Of a DNA stretch of 45,976 bases, positions 16,296 through 24,672 are shown in pieces. Position numbers and translations under genes: made by a program. This DNA comes from Candidatus Rifleibacteriota bacterium. GTDB lineage: Bacteria > Muiribacteriota > Ozemobacteria > Ozemobacterales > Ozemobacteraceae. The notes under the pieces are model-generated. The model worked only from the letters and a program-made list of their open reading frames with translations. It did no database searches and was not told where the DNA came from. The stretch is from the NCBI GenBank assembly GCA_012520995.1, contig JAAYNI010000089.1:1-45976 (forward strand), in the 5' to 3' direction. Position 1 is the stretch's first letter; the number at the start of each line of letters is the position of its first letter.

Positions 16296-17219
16296 TTATG
16301 GTTCTGCTGCCAATTCTCTGACAGGAATAGCTGTCGTTATTATAGAGGAATTATTCATTTTCAGATTTTTATCTTTCGGAAAAGCTGTCTCCAGTGTAAT
16401 AGAAAGCAATGCAGTTTTTTTAGATTCCGCATGTGCTTTATAATCTACTTTAGCAGAGGCCGTATTAATATAAGAAGAGCCTTCGGAAGAAGAAGCATGA
16501 ATATACTTAACTATTTCGTTAATATTTATATTAATTTCAGTTACATCATGTAGAATTTCTCTACTATAAAGCTGGTCTTTCGAATCTTTGTTTTTAGCCG
16601 CTGCTATATATTGTTCATAGAGTTTCTTGCCGTCTAAAAATTCATTTGCGGGCTCTTTGGGAAATGTATAATCAAAACTGTATTGATTAAGATGTAAGGT
16701 GCCTTTTGCCCTCTTGTCTTTTGTCTTATCTTTGTCACAGGTTAACCTAAGGTCATTCCAAATAATAGTGCCTTTTGCTTCGCCAGAACCTCTACGCTCC
16801 GCGGAAGCTACAGGTATTATAGCAATAATCTGAGCCTTTCCTTCTTTAGGAACAATTTTGCCTGGAACAGCTGCTGCTGAGCAATAATCAAGAGTATTAT
16901 TCTTATCTAGCTTAAAAAGGCGACCTGAATAATTATAATGGTATCTAAAGTCAAACAAATGGATATTTTCAGTCTTTGTAGTTGGATTGACAATTACAAG
17001 GGAAGGATAAGAGGCCTTTGCAAAGGTATCAGAAATAATCCTAGAAGAGTTTCTAAGCTCTACTATCTGGGTTTGTGTCCAATTGCCTCTCAAAGCTGTT
17101 TTGCCAGCATATGAAAAGACCCCGTACATAGCAGCGGAAACAAGACCTGCTATCAATATGACCAACATAAGTTCGATCATGGTTACAGCTGTTTTTGTGT
17201 ATTTAAAAGTTCTGAACAT
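16296..17219 (-). CDS. Prepilin-like protein (PulG/GspJ-type N-terminus)
   Basis: Type IV pilin-like N-terminus: a basic leader, then A-V-T-M-I-E-L-M-L-V with Glu at mature position 5, and a long hydrophobic helix. The residue before the cleavage point is Ala, not the usual Gly. The rest is a 270-residue periplasmic domain of no recognised family, rich in Lys and Thr. ATG 17219 overlaps the upstream stop by one base (TGATG); the earlier in-frame TTG is less likely. It is the third gene of a coupled cassette with 17219-17821 and 17821-18531. It likely assembles into a pseudopilus or type II secretion-like fibre; the other machinery genes are not in this window. Confidence 0.78.
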   Translation of the reverse strand: MFRTFKYTKTAVTMIELMLVILIAGLVSAAMYGVFSYAGKTALRGNWTQTQIVELRNSSRIISDTFAKASYPSLVIVNPTTKTENIHLFDFRYHYNYSGRLFKLDKNNTLDYCSAAAVPGKIVPKEGKAQIIAIIPVASAERRGSGEAKGTIIWNDLRLTCDKDKTKDKRAKGTLHLNQYSFDYTFPKEPANEFLDGKKLYEQYIAAAKNKDSKDQLYSREILHDVTEINININEIVKYIHASSSEGSSYINTASAKVDYKAHAESKKTALLSITLETAFPKDKNLKMNNSSIITTAIPVRELAAEP

Positions 17220-17821
17220 CAAAAGTCACCCAATCCTACTGCAGAAACTGTAAATTCCTCCATAGACTCATACAGAAAATCTTTAGGATCCGCTCCCACA
17301 GTTATAGAATTCTCTTTACCTATGCGAGAAGAAACCTCAATTTTAAAGGTTGAAGTAGTTCCTGTACGCTTTGAAGAGGTTCCATCACTGGTTTTAGCCG
17401 TTGCTGTGCGCGTCAAACTTACTATAGTATAAAGTGCTTCATATGGAGAGCTGGTTTTAACGGTATCCAGATCCATTGAAAACAAATCAAAGTTATTTGC
17501 GGCCTCAGAAAACAAGAGAGAATCAAGTTGCGAATCATTGTTCGACTTTGCTGAGTCAAAAATATTGGCACCTGGAGCTTCATCGGCTTTTTTAGCAATC
17601 TCTCTCGGAAGCAGAATCAAGTGCATTTTTGCATGCTGTATAGCTGACTCTCCCATCAAATAAGCTTGGTATTGAGCAATGGTTTTCTTAGTCTGAGACT
17701 TAACCGATGAAGAAAGAGAAATAATCGAAAAGAGCAATCCAGCCATAATAAAAGCAAATATTAATATTATAGCTAACAGCATTCCTTCTTTTTTGTTTTT
17801 CAGTTTAAGTGAAGCCATCAT
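17219..17821 (-). CDS. Prepilin-like protein (PilX/GspK-like, lacks Glu5)
   Basis: About 200 residues. The leader KLKNKKEG is followed by MLLAIILIFAFIMAGLLF. Cleavage after Gly fits prepilin peptidase, but there is no Glu at position 5, as in GspK and PilX types that cap pilus tips. The helix runs into LSSSVKSQTKKTIAQYQAYLMGESAIQHAK, a typical PilX-like continuation. The soluble part is short and Ser/Thr-rich. The start ATG 17821 overlaps the upstream TGA, and the stop overlaps the downstream ATG, so all three genes are translationally coupled. Assignment as a minor pilin is by N-terminus only. Confidence 0.75.
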   Translation of the reverse strand: MMASLKLKNKKEGMLLAIILIFAFIMAGLLFSIISLSSSVKSQTKKTIAQYQAYLMGESAIQHAKMHLILLPREIAKKADEAPGANIFDSAKSNNDSQLDSLLFSEAANNFDLFSMDLDTVKTSSPYEALYTIVSLTRTATAKTSDGTSSKRTGTTSTFKIEVSSRIGKENSITVGADPKDFLYESMEEFTVSAVGLGDF

Positions 17822-18531
17822 CAAGCACCAAGATTAGATTTATAGGCAACAAGATGCAAATTTTTATTTCTTGATTTTTTCTCGGCAGGGTTACGATTTT
17901 TATCTGACCATCTTACTTGAACTACTATTTTCTTCATAAGTGCATAAGAATCTTCAGAATTTTTTGGAATGAGATGTCTGTTTTGAGGGCTCTGGGCAGT
18001 ACTGCCAGGCATTTCAATATCGAGAAAGAAGAGAGTCTCATTGCCGTCAGATGTTTGCTCTGTAACACTCACCCTTGTCTGAAATATAAAACCTTTAGGG
18101 CAGGTATAAGTTCCCTCTGCTATAAGTGGATATGAAGTAGTAACCGAAGGATCATTTGATAACAATTCTTTAAGAGTAGTTTGTATTACTGATTTATAAG
18201 CCTTCACTTCATCTTCGGTGAGATTATTCACCCTGTCCTCAGAAGTTGGACTATCTGTCTTTTTTGGAAAACCTATAACAGCAGGATTTCCTTTTCCTAA
18301 AGCCTGGAAAGGCAATTGCTTATGGAGAAAATCCATAATACATCTAGCTCTCGTGAAAGCCACACTCTCAGCATAAAGTTCATCTGTCCTTTTTGTTGCC
18401 CCTGTTAAAAAGCCGTAAACAGGCAAAAAGAGTAAAGCAAAAACAACAACAGCAACCATTAGCTCTACCATGGTCAAGCCAGAGATATTTCGCATGTTAA
18501 AAGTTTTTTGGCTATTAAAAATATTTCTCAT
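17821..18531 (-). CDS. Prepilin-like protein (GspI/PulG-type N-terminus)
   Basis: First gene of the prepilin cassette, 236 residues. Cleavage is predicted in SG/LTMVELMVAVVVF, with Gly at -1 and Glu5 present. A second in-frame ATG at 18495 would give a six-residue leader of standard length (MRNISG); ATG 18531 gives an 18-residue leader. Neither has a clear ribosome site, so the choice is open. A TATAAT -10 on the minus strand at 18548-18553 lies 16 nt upstream of ATG 18531, suggesting a short leader. The soluble domain is not recognised but carries a segment LFFLDIEMPG. Confidence 0.77.
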   Translation of the reverse strand: MRNIFNSQKTFNMRNISGLTMVELMVAVVVFALLFLPVYGFLTGATKRTDELYAESVAFTRARCIMDFLHKQLPFQALGKGNPAVIGFPKKTDSPTSEDRVNNLTEDEVKAYKSVIQTTLKELLSNDPSVTTSYPLIAEGTYTCPKGFIFQTRVSVTEQTSDGNETLFFLDIEMPGSTAQSPQNRHLIPKNSEDSYALMKKIVVQVRWSDKNRNPAEKKSRNKNLHLVAYKSNLGA

Positions 18532-18547
18532 TAGTTGAGTTTATTGC

Positions 18548-18553
18548 ATTATA
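18548..18553 (-). promoter_or_regulatory. -10 element of the prepilin cassette
   Basis: Minus-strand TATAAT preceded by a run of seven T. No good -35 is visible. It sits between the terminator of the upstream operon (18605-18644) and the first prepilin gene. Confidence 0.45.
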
Positions 18554-18604
18554 AAAAAAATCACAACTCTAAAAAGCTGTAATTTCACAAATAGACAGTC
18601 TAGA

Positions 18605-18644
18605 TTAAGAAAAAATGCAGTCCTCCTGACGGAGAACTGCATTT
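18605..18644 (-). terminator. Terminator of the 21221-18652 operon
   Basis: Arms 18613-18626 and 18631-18644 pair AAATGCAGT with ACTGCATTT and CTCC with GGAG, with one C-A mismatch and a 4-nt loop. On the minus strand the stem is followed by T-rich TTTCTTAATC. It lies 8 nt past the stop of the 18652 gene. Confidence 0.8.
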
Positions 18645-18651
18645 GATGGTT

Positions 18652-19671
18652 TCATTCACCTTTGTATATCAAAGGTATGTACATCACTTGGCGATTACCA
18701 GTTTTATCAGAAGCATCCACATAGAGGTAAGGCTTCTTGGGAAGATTTATTCTGGAAAACTCCAATGGATTAGTGTTGGGTTCATAAACAGGAACTGGTT
18801 CTCCGCCAGCACCAGAACAAACACCGAAGAATACTTTGGATTTATCCAGCTCATAGTTGTCGCCACCTACTACAGCAAGTTCCATTACTGTCTCTTTATC
18901 GACTTCTATAGCAAATTGTTCATCCAAAACCATATTCATGCCTAAATCTAATGTGGGAGCTTCCAAGAAGTCACCTTCTTGGAGATTGAAGATGGACCCC
19001 ATAGCATACACACTAGCAGTTTTAGGCAGAGGATATTTATCCTTCGGAAACTCCACAGGCCAACAGCTTCCTGTTTTGCCATTCGACAACTTAATGCTCA
19101 AACCACAAACTGGAGGCGTAATGTCTTTTACCGTGATGAGGATTGCCTTGGATCCCTGAGCATCTGTTTCTCCTAATTGCCCAGACTCATCATAGTAGGA
19201 CATTCTTCTGTTAACATAGCACCTCAACAATCCGCTTGATGTCGGTGCCGTAGGAACAAGCGTCATACGATCAGGATAGACTCCTGGGAGAGCGGGAATT
19301 GTTTTGGTTGTATTGGTAGCATTATCTGTAAGATACCAAACAACCACCGGAGTATCAGCCAACCATTCAGGATAGTTGAGGACATAATGTTGATCCTTGG
19401 TAGGAGGCATACCATCTATCAAAGCAGATTTAAGTGCAAGATGTATGGGAACATCCTCAATCAAAACAGGAGCAAAGATACTGCCATCTGACATGCGAAA
19501 ATCCAAAGGAACAACAGGAGCTGGATTAGCTTGGCGAAGAGGCAGAGAATCAGTGAACTCTGTAATCCAAGGGCGAGAGGGATCATACAGCTCCTTCTCA
19601 CCCCCCTGGGCAAGGAGGGGAGAAACAGCAATAATAGATAAGAGGAAAATAACTAGGATCTTTTTCTGCAT
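18652..19671 (-). CDS. Secreted protein with D-x-T-P-P motif, unknown
   Basis: Not recognised. 339 residues with a clear signal peptide: MQKKILVIFLLSIIAVSPLLAQ, cleaved near residue 21. The mature part begins GEKELYDPSRPW. A segment SKAILITVKDITPPVCG resembles the closing strand of bacterial Ig-like or cadherin-like domains, where D-x-T-P-P marks the start of the next domain. Four Cys in the middle could form disulfides. The start ATG 19671 has AGGAGA 11 nt upstream, contained in the last codons of the 19680 gene. It is co-transcribed with that gene, which has the same motif, and a terminator follows. Confidence 0.72.
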   Translation of the reverse strand: MQKKILVIFLLSIIAVSPLLAQGGEKELYDPSRPWITEFTDSLPLRQANPAPVVPLDFRMSDGSIFAPVLIEDVPIHLALKSALIDGMPPTKDQHYVLNYPEWLADTPVVVWYLTDNATNTTKTIPALPGVYPDRMTLVPTAPTSSGLLRCYVNRRMSYYDESGQLGETDAQGSKAILITVKDITPPVCGLSIKLSNGKTGSCWPVEFPKDKYPLPKTASVYAMGSIFNLQEGDFLEAPTLDLGMNMVLDEQFAIEVDKETVMELAVVGGDNYELDKSKVFFGVCSGAGGEPVPVYEPNTNPLEFSRINLPKKPYLYVDASDKTGNRQVMYIPLIYKGE

Positions 19672-19679
19672 TAGTCCGA

Positions 19680-21221
19680 TTATCTCCTCATTGTGTCAAA
19701 AGAAGCACCTGTATCTACAACGAAAATTGGAGATTCGAAGTATGTGGTGTTGTTTTTGCCAGCAACAGGACCGCTGGTTGAAGGCTCGTCATCAACTCTG
19801 ACAGCAAGTTTATATGAGGGCTGGTCAGCATATTTGTCTCTAGGATAGTTAGGAACTCTGAACACGGCACCAGCTGTTGAAAGGCTATCTCCTTCCCAGA
19901 TAGGGGTTTCATTGCCATGTTTGTCAACCTCAAAAATCGCACACTGAATTCTGTCAGCATTGGTGTTATTTCTTCTTCTGTCTCTGTTGTCTACTGAAGA
20001 AATAAATACCTGCAGCGGAACATTTTTGCGTACATAAATACCTTTAGGAGCTTTTTCATTACTGTCAAAGCTGAAGTTAGCCATTCTCTTAAGCTCTTCT
20101 TCCTCATGAACTTGAGTAGGCATATTTACAAAAGTATCCTTTACAGCTCTACCATGCCTATCAAACAAGAAACCTTTGAGAGTAAAGCGAACGGTTTTCT
20201 TTTCTGGATGCTGATCTCTAGCAGCAACAGTGCCGTCCAAAACAGGAGCTTGCCCAGGAACAAGTTTCAATCCGCCAACACCGCCTTCATCAATGGTTAC
20301 ATAGCTAAACTTGTATTCATCGGCAAGATCATCAAGAGTTTGTTTGCCATTAAGTTCGCTGTCCTTTGCTACAGTCATAAGATTTTTTGCATCTTCACCG
20401 CAAGGAGAACCTTGGAAATCACGTATGGAATTATCAAGTTTTTCCTGCAAATCATCTGTGCAAACATCGCCCACACATTCGCGAAGAGCAACCCAAACAT
20501 CAGGAGGTGTTACATCGTGAACAACGAGCTGCACGTTGGCTGTAGCGGTATTAACTCTTCTGCTGTTAACACGGTTCTGAGATTTTTCATCAAGATCCGC
20601 TATCTTAACATCCGCAGGAACTTCATCGCCTTTTATATAGTCATTTTCTATAAGATCCCGATATTCTTCTTCAGTAATTCCGCCGTCAATTCCAGGGCCA
20701 CCTACTGCCTCAGGAACTTCTACAAGTCTCGCAGCGTGGTTGCCGATTGAATAGTGCCCAGGCTGATAGCCTTCCGCATCGGCTTGAGTTGAGTTTTCCG
20801 CTCCAGGAATAGCCTCGCTGGTAGCACCTGGGATCGGATTGCCTTTTTCATCGGTGGCAGTCGAGGTCCAAGCGATAGACGGAGCATTGGGGTTTTGCTT
20901 CATATCTTCCGTGAATATAGTAGAGCCTTCACCGAGACTAACTTTAGTATCCTCAAAAGCATGAGTAGCATTAGTGGTCTTATCGTTTTGAGCTGCGAAT
21001 GTGCCACCATCAGACTTCGCTTCTAATGACATAGGTGCAGCCTGACCACCTTTTTTAGGATCAAACTCATCTGCAGTAACAACTTTCTGTTCTTCTTGCT
21101 CAGTCTGTTCTTCCTGCTGCTGGGTATCTTCGCCAAGAGCATAGGACATAAACTGCGGCACAGTAACAGCTACTAAGAACACGGCTACTACGCCTATGGA
21201 CAACCATTTAAAAACTTTCAT
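19680..21221 (-). CDS. Large exported acidic protein with D-x-T-P-P motif, unknown
   Basis: Not recognised. 513 residues beginning MKVFKWLSIGVVAVFLVAVTV, a signal or anchor, followed by a Gln/Glu-rich stretch (QQQEEQTEQEEQ). Low-complexity acidic segments lead to VNTATANVQLVVHDVTPPDVW, an Ig-like strand and motif parallel to DITPP in the downstream gene. Cys pairs lie in ALRECVGDVCTDD, and a later one in GSPCGEDAKN. A strong GGAGGAG site lies about 5 nt upstream of ATG 21221. Base composition is slightly more GC than neighbours by eye. It lies divergent from exbB with a 413-bp gap. Possibly an outer-surface adhesion or stalk component (inference). Confidence 0.7.
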   Translation of the reverse strand: MKVFKWLSIGVVAVFLVAVTVPQFMSYALGEDTQQQEEQTEQEEQKVVTADEFDPKKGGQAAPMSLEAKSDGGTFAAQNDKTTNATHAFEDTKVSLGEGSTIFTEDMKQNPNAPSIAWTSTATDEKGNPIPGATSEAIPGAENSTQADAEGYQPGHYSIGNHAARLVEVPEAVGGPGIDGGITEEEYRDLIENDYIKGDEVPADVKIADLDEKSQNRVNSRRVNTATANVQLVVHDVTPPDVWVALRECVGDVCTDDLQEKLDNSIRDFQGSPCGEDAKNLMTVAKDSELNGKQTLDDLADEYKFSYVTIDEGGVGGLKLVPGQAPVLDGTVAARDQHPEKKTVRFTLKGFLFDRHGRAVKDTFVNMPTQVHEEEELKRMANFSFDSNEKAPKGIYVRKNVPLQVFISSVDNRDRRRNNTNADRIQCAIFEVDKHGNETPIWEGDSLSTAGAVFRVPNYPRDKYADQPSYKLAVRVDDEPSTSGPVAGKNNTTYFESPIFVVDTGASFDTMRR

Positions 21222-21634
21222 AACTCCTCCTATATTTTATTACAAATTTATTTAATAGGACAAAACGGACATTAAGTATTTAAAGAACCGCTATCCACTT
21301 TTATAATACTCCAATAATACTTTAAAAGTTAAAAAAAAGTTTACGATGTATTTTTACCGGATCCGTACAGATTTCCGAGAGCGGACAGCTTCCTCCCACT
21401 TCGGAATAACATAAAAAACTTCCATTTGTGAAGAGATAATGACAATCTGTACACTTGTTTTTTATATTTTTCTTTTTTCCTTCTTTTTAAACCCTCTAAA
21501 AGACTTTAAAAAGCTCCCCAAGCCTTATCTCCAAAATAACAGACTTATTTATTCTGGTTGACAGAGAAGCGAGTTTCTCCTATACTCAAACCTATACTTA
21601 ACATGACTTAGTGCTACCCTGCAAAGGAACTCAT
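21222..21634. other. Divergent intergenic region (no gene)
   Basis: Holds a minus-strand ribosome site for the 21221 gene and the plus-strand exbB promoter. Near 21374-21405 an imperfect hairpin pairs CCGA with TCGG and AGTGG with CCGCT on the minus strand, using one G-T pair. CGGATCCG lies just beside it. No ORF of note. Confidence 0.4.
21558..21586 (+). promoter_or_regulatory. Consensus sigma-70 promoter of exbB-exbD-tonB
   Basis: TTGACA at 21558-21563 and TATACT at 21581-21586 are separated by exactly 17 bp, the best promoter match in the window. Initiation near 21593 would give a leader of about 42 nt to ATG 21635. Confidence 0.88.
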
Positions 21635-22189
21635 ATGCAACAGCTCCCAAACATTTCCAGATTCTTTGAAGCAGGCGGCTTTTTAATGTATCCCATGACT
21701 TTGGGCGGCATTGCTATTTTCGCTTTTGGATTTTTAGGAGTTTTATCCCACTTTACAGACAAAAGCTCTAAAAAAAAGTCATCCCCATTCTACTGGAGAG
21801 AAAAAGCAATTTCCGCAGCCGCCAACCCAAAACTACTGAACGACATTTCACCCATTGATAGTGCTGAACTTTATATTTCAAAAACAGAAGAAATATTCAA
21901 TCGCCACACTGTTCCATTAAAATTTTTAGCCCAAATAAGCACACTTATGGGTTTTTTAGGAACAGTTACCGGCATGATAAAAGTCTTCAACACTGTAGCT
22001 TCTCTTGGCACTGTTACACCTGGCGATTTGGCTAGCGGCATTCATGAAGCTTTATTTACTACGGCATATGGTTTAATTTTGGCATTAATAGCCTATTTTT
22101 TTATATATATAATTGAGCATCTAACTTCTCTTTCAATCGCTCACCTTGAAGAAGAAGTCATAGAAACGCTGGAAAAGCAAGAAGCTTAA
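21635..22189 (+). CDS. exbB: MotA/TolQ/ExbB proton-channel family protein
   Basis: Inner-membrane channel subunit that with ExbD converts proton flow into force on TonB. 184 residues, three predicted membrane segments. An N-terminal segment (LMYPMTLGGIAIFAFGFLG) precedes a cytoplasmic loop. The channel helices follow, with FLAQISTLMGFLGTVTGMIKVF and LASGIHEALFTTAYGLILALIAYFF, the conserved family block. AAGGA sits about 6 nt before ATG 21635; the upstream GTG 21611 lacks a site. Neighbouring exbD and tonB decide the ExbB rather than TolQ name, but TolQ is possible. Confidence 0.87.
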   Translation: MQQLPNISRFFEAGGFLMYPMTLGGIAIFAFGFLGVLSHFTDKSSKKKSSPFYWREKAISAAANPKLLNDISPIDSAELYISKTEEIFNRHTVPLKFLAQISTLMGFLGTVTGMIKVFNTVASLGTVTPGDLASGIHEALFTTAYGLILALIAYFFIYIIEHLTSLSIAHLEEEVIETLEKQEA

Positions 22190-22191
22190 TC

Positions 22192-22638
22192 ATGGCTTTA
22201 CGAAGAAAAAACAGAGACAAAGGCTTTGCACTGGATCTTACCACCTGTTCAGACATTATTTTCACTCTGCTTTTGTTTTATATACTCACACAAAGCTTTG
22301 TGCCTCAAATCCAGCTAGCTCTTCCGTCCCTTGAAACTCCTGAAACTTTAAAGGAAACCAATATTATAAAGATTACCGTTGACTCTTCTTCCAATATCAC
22401 ATGGAACGACGTTCCCCTATCTTCGCCTTTAAGAAAAAAACAAATAAAAGACTTTTTTGAAGCTGCTCCGCATGATTCTGCAATATTGATATATACCCAT
22501 GTCGATGCTCCCGCAGGAATCTGTATTGAACTCTTAGACAAACTACAACAAGCCGGAGCAAAGGCCGTCTCCTTTGCTGGCACCTTTATTGATGAACCGC
22601 CTGAAGCAAATCCAAAAGAGAATCAGAGTGAACCTTGA
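22192..22638 (+). CDS. exbD: ExbD/TolR family biopolymer transport protein
   Basis: Partner of ExbB. A short cytoplasmic stretch RRKNRDKGFALDLT is followed by one membrane helix with the essential Asp (TCSDIIFTLLLFYILTQ). A periplasmic domain follows, with LALPSLETPETLKETNIIKITVDSSSNITWNDVPL and a segment AILIYTHVDAPAGICIELLDKLQQAGAKAVSF typical of ExbD/TolR. Start ATG is 3 nt after the exbB stop, so the two are coupled. Length 148 residues. The end overlaps the start of tonB. Confidence 0.87.
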   Translation: MALRRKNRDKGFALDLTTCSDIIFTLLLFYILTQSFVPQIQLALPSLETPETLKETNIIKITVDSSSNITWNDVPLSSPLRKKQIKDFFEAAPHDSAILIYTHVDAPAGICIELLDKLQQAGAKAVSFAGTFIDEPPEANPKENQSEP

Positions 22639-23512
22639 AGACAAAAGCCATCCAATAATTCATCCTCTGAAAATATTCGCATTGATTCTCGCGATTACAA
22701 TGCAATATTTGCTTTGTTGGCAACTAGAGACTTTTTTCTTTCAAACAAACACATATTCACCAAAAGCAAAAATTATTCAAATTGCTCTGCGCCACAAAAA
22801 TCCCCCTAAGCAAACCTCAATTGTCAAAACAGAGAATCCCCCTATCTTCATGCAACCTCCTAAATTGGAAAAGCCATCCCCTCCGCCTCCTATAGAAGAC
22901 ATTAAAACAAAGCCTCCCTTGGCTCCTGAGCAGCCGAAAATTCAGAAAAAGCCTATTCTCCCTCCTGTAGAAAAGCCTAAAAGTAAAAAGCCGGAAAAAA
23001 AACAAAAACCCGTAAAAACAGAACATAAAAAAAAGAACTCATCTGCTCTATTGTCTGAACAATCTCAGAAAAATGAAATTAAGGATTCAGAACAACCCAC
23101 ACGAACGACACAACCGCCCGAGACAACAACTTCCCCCCCTGCCCTTTATTCAAATCAATTCCAAGATATCCAAGATATCCAAGATATTTCACGCTCTTCT
23201 GAAGAAAACCCCTCTTACGTAAACTCGCCTTCCCTGACAGAAGCTTATTTGCTTCAAATATCCAAAATACTCAACCGAAATAAGAACTATCCTCAGAGAG
23301 CTCGCAATAGAAAAATTTCAGGTGATGTCGAAGTAACTTTTTTTATAGCCAGAAACGGAAAAGCAAATAAAATCAAAATCATTTCCTCTCCTGAGCCCAT
23401 ACTGTCAGACGCGGTAAAAAAAACTCTGACTTCAACGAGGTTCCCTTCGCCTCCCACGGACTGGGATAGCGAAAAACCCGTTTCCCTTACAGTCAGCTTT
23501 TCTTTACGCTAA
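22592..23512 (+). CDS. tonB: TonB-family energy transducer
   Basis: Links ExbB-ExbD to outer-membrane receptors. A basic N-terminus and one membrane helix (FALILAITMQYLLCW) lead to a long Pro/Lys-rich periplasmic spacer. The C-terminal TonB domain contains KNYPQRARNRKISGDVEVTFFIARNGKANKIKIISSPEP and ends near LTVSFSLR. Inside the spacer, D-I-Q-D-I-Q-D-I is encoded by three 9-bp tandem copies near 23163-23190. The start is uncertain: ATG 22592 overlaps exbD by 47 nt without a site; GTG 22628 overlaps by 11 nt with AAGAGA nearby. No TonB-dependent receptor lies in the window, so its cargo is unknown. Confidence 0.85.
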   Translation: MNRLKQIQKRIRVNLEDKSHPIIHPLKIFALILAITMQYLLCWQLETFFFQTNTYSPKAKIIQIALRHKNPPKQTSIVKTENPPIFMQPPKLEKPSPPPPIEDIKTKPPLAPEQPKIQKKPILPPVEKPKSKKPEKKQKPVKTEHKKKNSSALLSEQSQKNEIKDSEQPTRTTQPPETTTSPPALYSNQFQDIQDIQDISRSSEENPSYVNSPSLTEAYLLQISKILNRNKNYPQRARNRKISGDVEVTFFIARNGKANKIKIISSPEPILSDAVKKTLTSTRFPSPPTDWDSEKPVSLTVSFSLR

Positions 23513-23519
23513 CTCCTTA

Positions 23520-23735
23520 CTAGTAGCCTGTAACATCTAAAACTTTTTTCTATCCGCAGATTACACAGATGACACAGATTTTTATTAGATAATAAATTTG
23601 CAATGTTTTCTCTTCATTTATTGCACATATAAGTATTATCTATATTTGTTTTTTTCAGAGCTTCAGCTGTTTATTAGTAAGCATAGCAATTATTAAGACA
23701 AGAAATTGAGTCTAAAGAATCTCACTGCCCACAAC
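23520..23735. repeat. Intergenic repeat, copy C (inverted relative to copy B)
   Basis: CTAG at 23520-23523 opens AGCCTG then TAACATCTAAAAC, which matches the right end of copy B read on the other strand. It continues with CCGCAGATTACACAG and ATGACACAGATT. Bases 23595-23725 match the inverse of 12419-12549 with about six differences. The far end (after about 23735) is not recognisable. The rest of the 521-nt gap to 24034 holds CATCTGTGTAATCTGTGGAT (23811-23830), then TTTCGTGTTTTTCGTGG at about 23878-23895. It also holds the promoter at 23970. No gene is seen in this gap. Confidence 0.7.
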
Positions 23736-23969
23736 CCACTGTTTGTTCTCTGTTTTAAAGAAAGCAATTTGAGGACAAAAGAATTTTGTCATTGGTTTCT
23801 TTATCTGCGGCCATCTGTGTAATCTGTGGATTAATATTTTCTGGAATTTTTATGCGGTTTTTGCTTTTTTCTTTTTTTTCGTGTTTTTCGTGGTTCCAAA
23901 AGGTATTAAAAGTTTTAGAGAAAATAAAAAATAAAAATCCGTTGCCATATTACGGATTTGGATTATCTA

Positions 23970-23978
23970 TGTTATACT
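23970..23978 (+). promoter_or_regulatory. Extended -10 promoter of the 24034 gene
   Basis: TGTTATACT (TATACT at 23973-23978) lies about 55 nt before ATG 24034, with GAGG 7 nt before the start codon. The leader is AT-rich. No good -35 is visible, as with other extended -10 promoters here. Confidence 0.6.
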
Positions 23979-24033
23979 TAGTGTACAGTTCTCGATAAGT
24001 TAATAAATAAGAGAAGAAAAGCGAGGTCTAACC

Positions 24034-24618
24034 ATGAAAAGATTATCATTCCTCTTAACTGCAATAATGCTTTTTGCAGCCATTGTTCCTCTTGCAGCAA
24101 ATCAACCAGAGGAAACATTCAGAGGTCCAAGCTTCAATAAAGAAGACAAAGCCTTCGTATCCCTCCTGTGGATGATTCATTCAGATATGGAACTCTGCAA
24201 ACGCAACCTAAGTCAGAACGGTTCGTTTATTTCAGCAATAGGTCATCTCAATGATGCCCAGTCAGCTCTCAAAAAGACAGAGATAGACCCTCAAAACATG
24301 GAGTTGGCTCGCGAAATTCACACAAGAATAAGCAAAATTAAATTTTATGCAGTAGTCAAAGACAAAACTGCCGCAGTAGAAAGACTTGACCAGCTCCTTC
24401 AGGTTTTGAACTACGCTTTGGGCGGAAACTCTTCCAGTTTGCCCAACTACGGCGGCTACGGAAGCGGTAACATTTATAACGGCGATAATTCAGGAAACTA
24501 TCCTGTTCCCGGAACCACCCATGAAAATGTTATTAATGGCGGAAACATTGGCGTTATCGGCGGCAGCCAAATGATGCCTATACTTCCCTCCACAGGCGGA
24601 CTACTACCTGTCCACTGA
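24034..24618 (+). CDS. Secreted helical protein with Gly/Asn-rich tail, unknown
   Basis: Not recognised. 194 residues with signal peptide MKRLSFLLTAIMLFAAIVPLAA cleaved near residue 22. A helical segment (residues about 35-130; FVSLLWMIHSDMELCKRN to LDQLLQVLNYALG) is followed by a Gly/Asn/Tyr-rich tail (GGYGSGNIYNGDN) ending HENVINGGNIGVIGG. Such tails suggest a surface or matrix protein. The TGA stop is followed, in the same frame, by the open frame of aroK with no other stop, so aroK has no separate upstream space. GAGG 7 nt upstream supports the start. Confidence 0.72.
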   Translation: MKRLSFLLTAIMLFAAIVPLAANQPEETFRGPSFNKEDKAFVSLLWMIHSDMELCKRNLSQNGSFISAIGHLNDAQSALKKTEIDPQNMELAREIHTRISKIKFYAVVKDKTAAVERLDQLLQVLNYALGGNSSSLPNYGGYGSGNIYNGDNSGNYPVPGTTHENVINGGNIGVIGGSQMMPILPSTGGLLPVH

Positions 24619-24672
24619 GCCTTAACAACTATTTCTCGCCTTTTAGATTTCCCAGCCCCTAGCCAATCTTTT

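Noticed and set aside
20106-20750. 214-codon plus-strand ORF in the 513-residue secreted gene
   Set aside because: It is antisense to a gene with signal peptide, ribosome site and coupled partner; no site of its own and implausible composition.
21374-21405. Riboswitch upstream of the 513-residue gene
   Set aside because: The imperfect hairpin has no match to a known aptamer that I can recall, and any promoter location is unclear.
23163-23190. Tandem 9-bp repeats in tonB as phase-variation site
   Set aside because: Units are a multiple of three and only alter spacer length, so no frame switching is expected.
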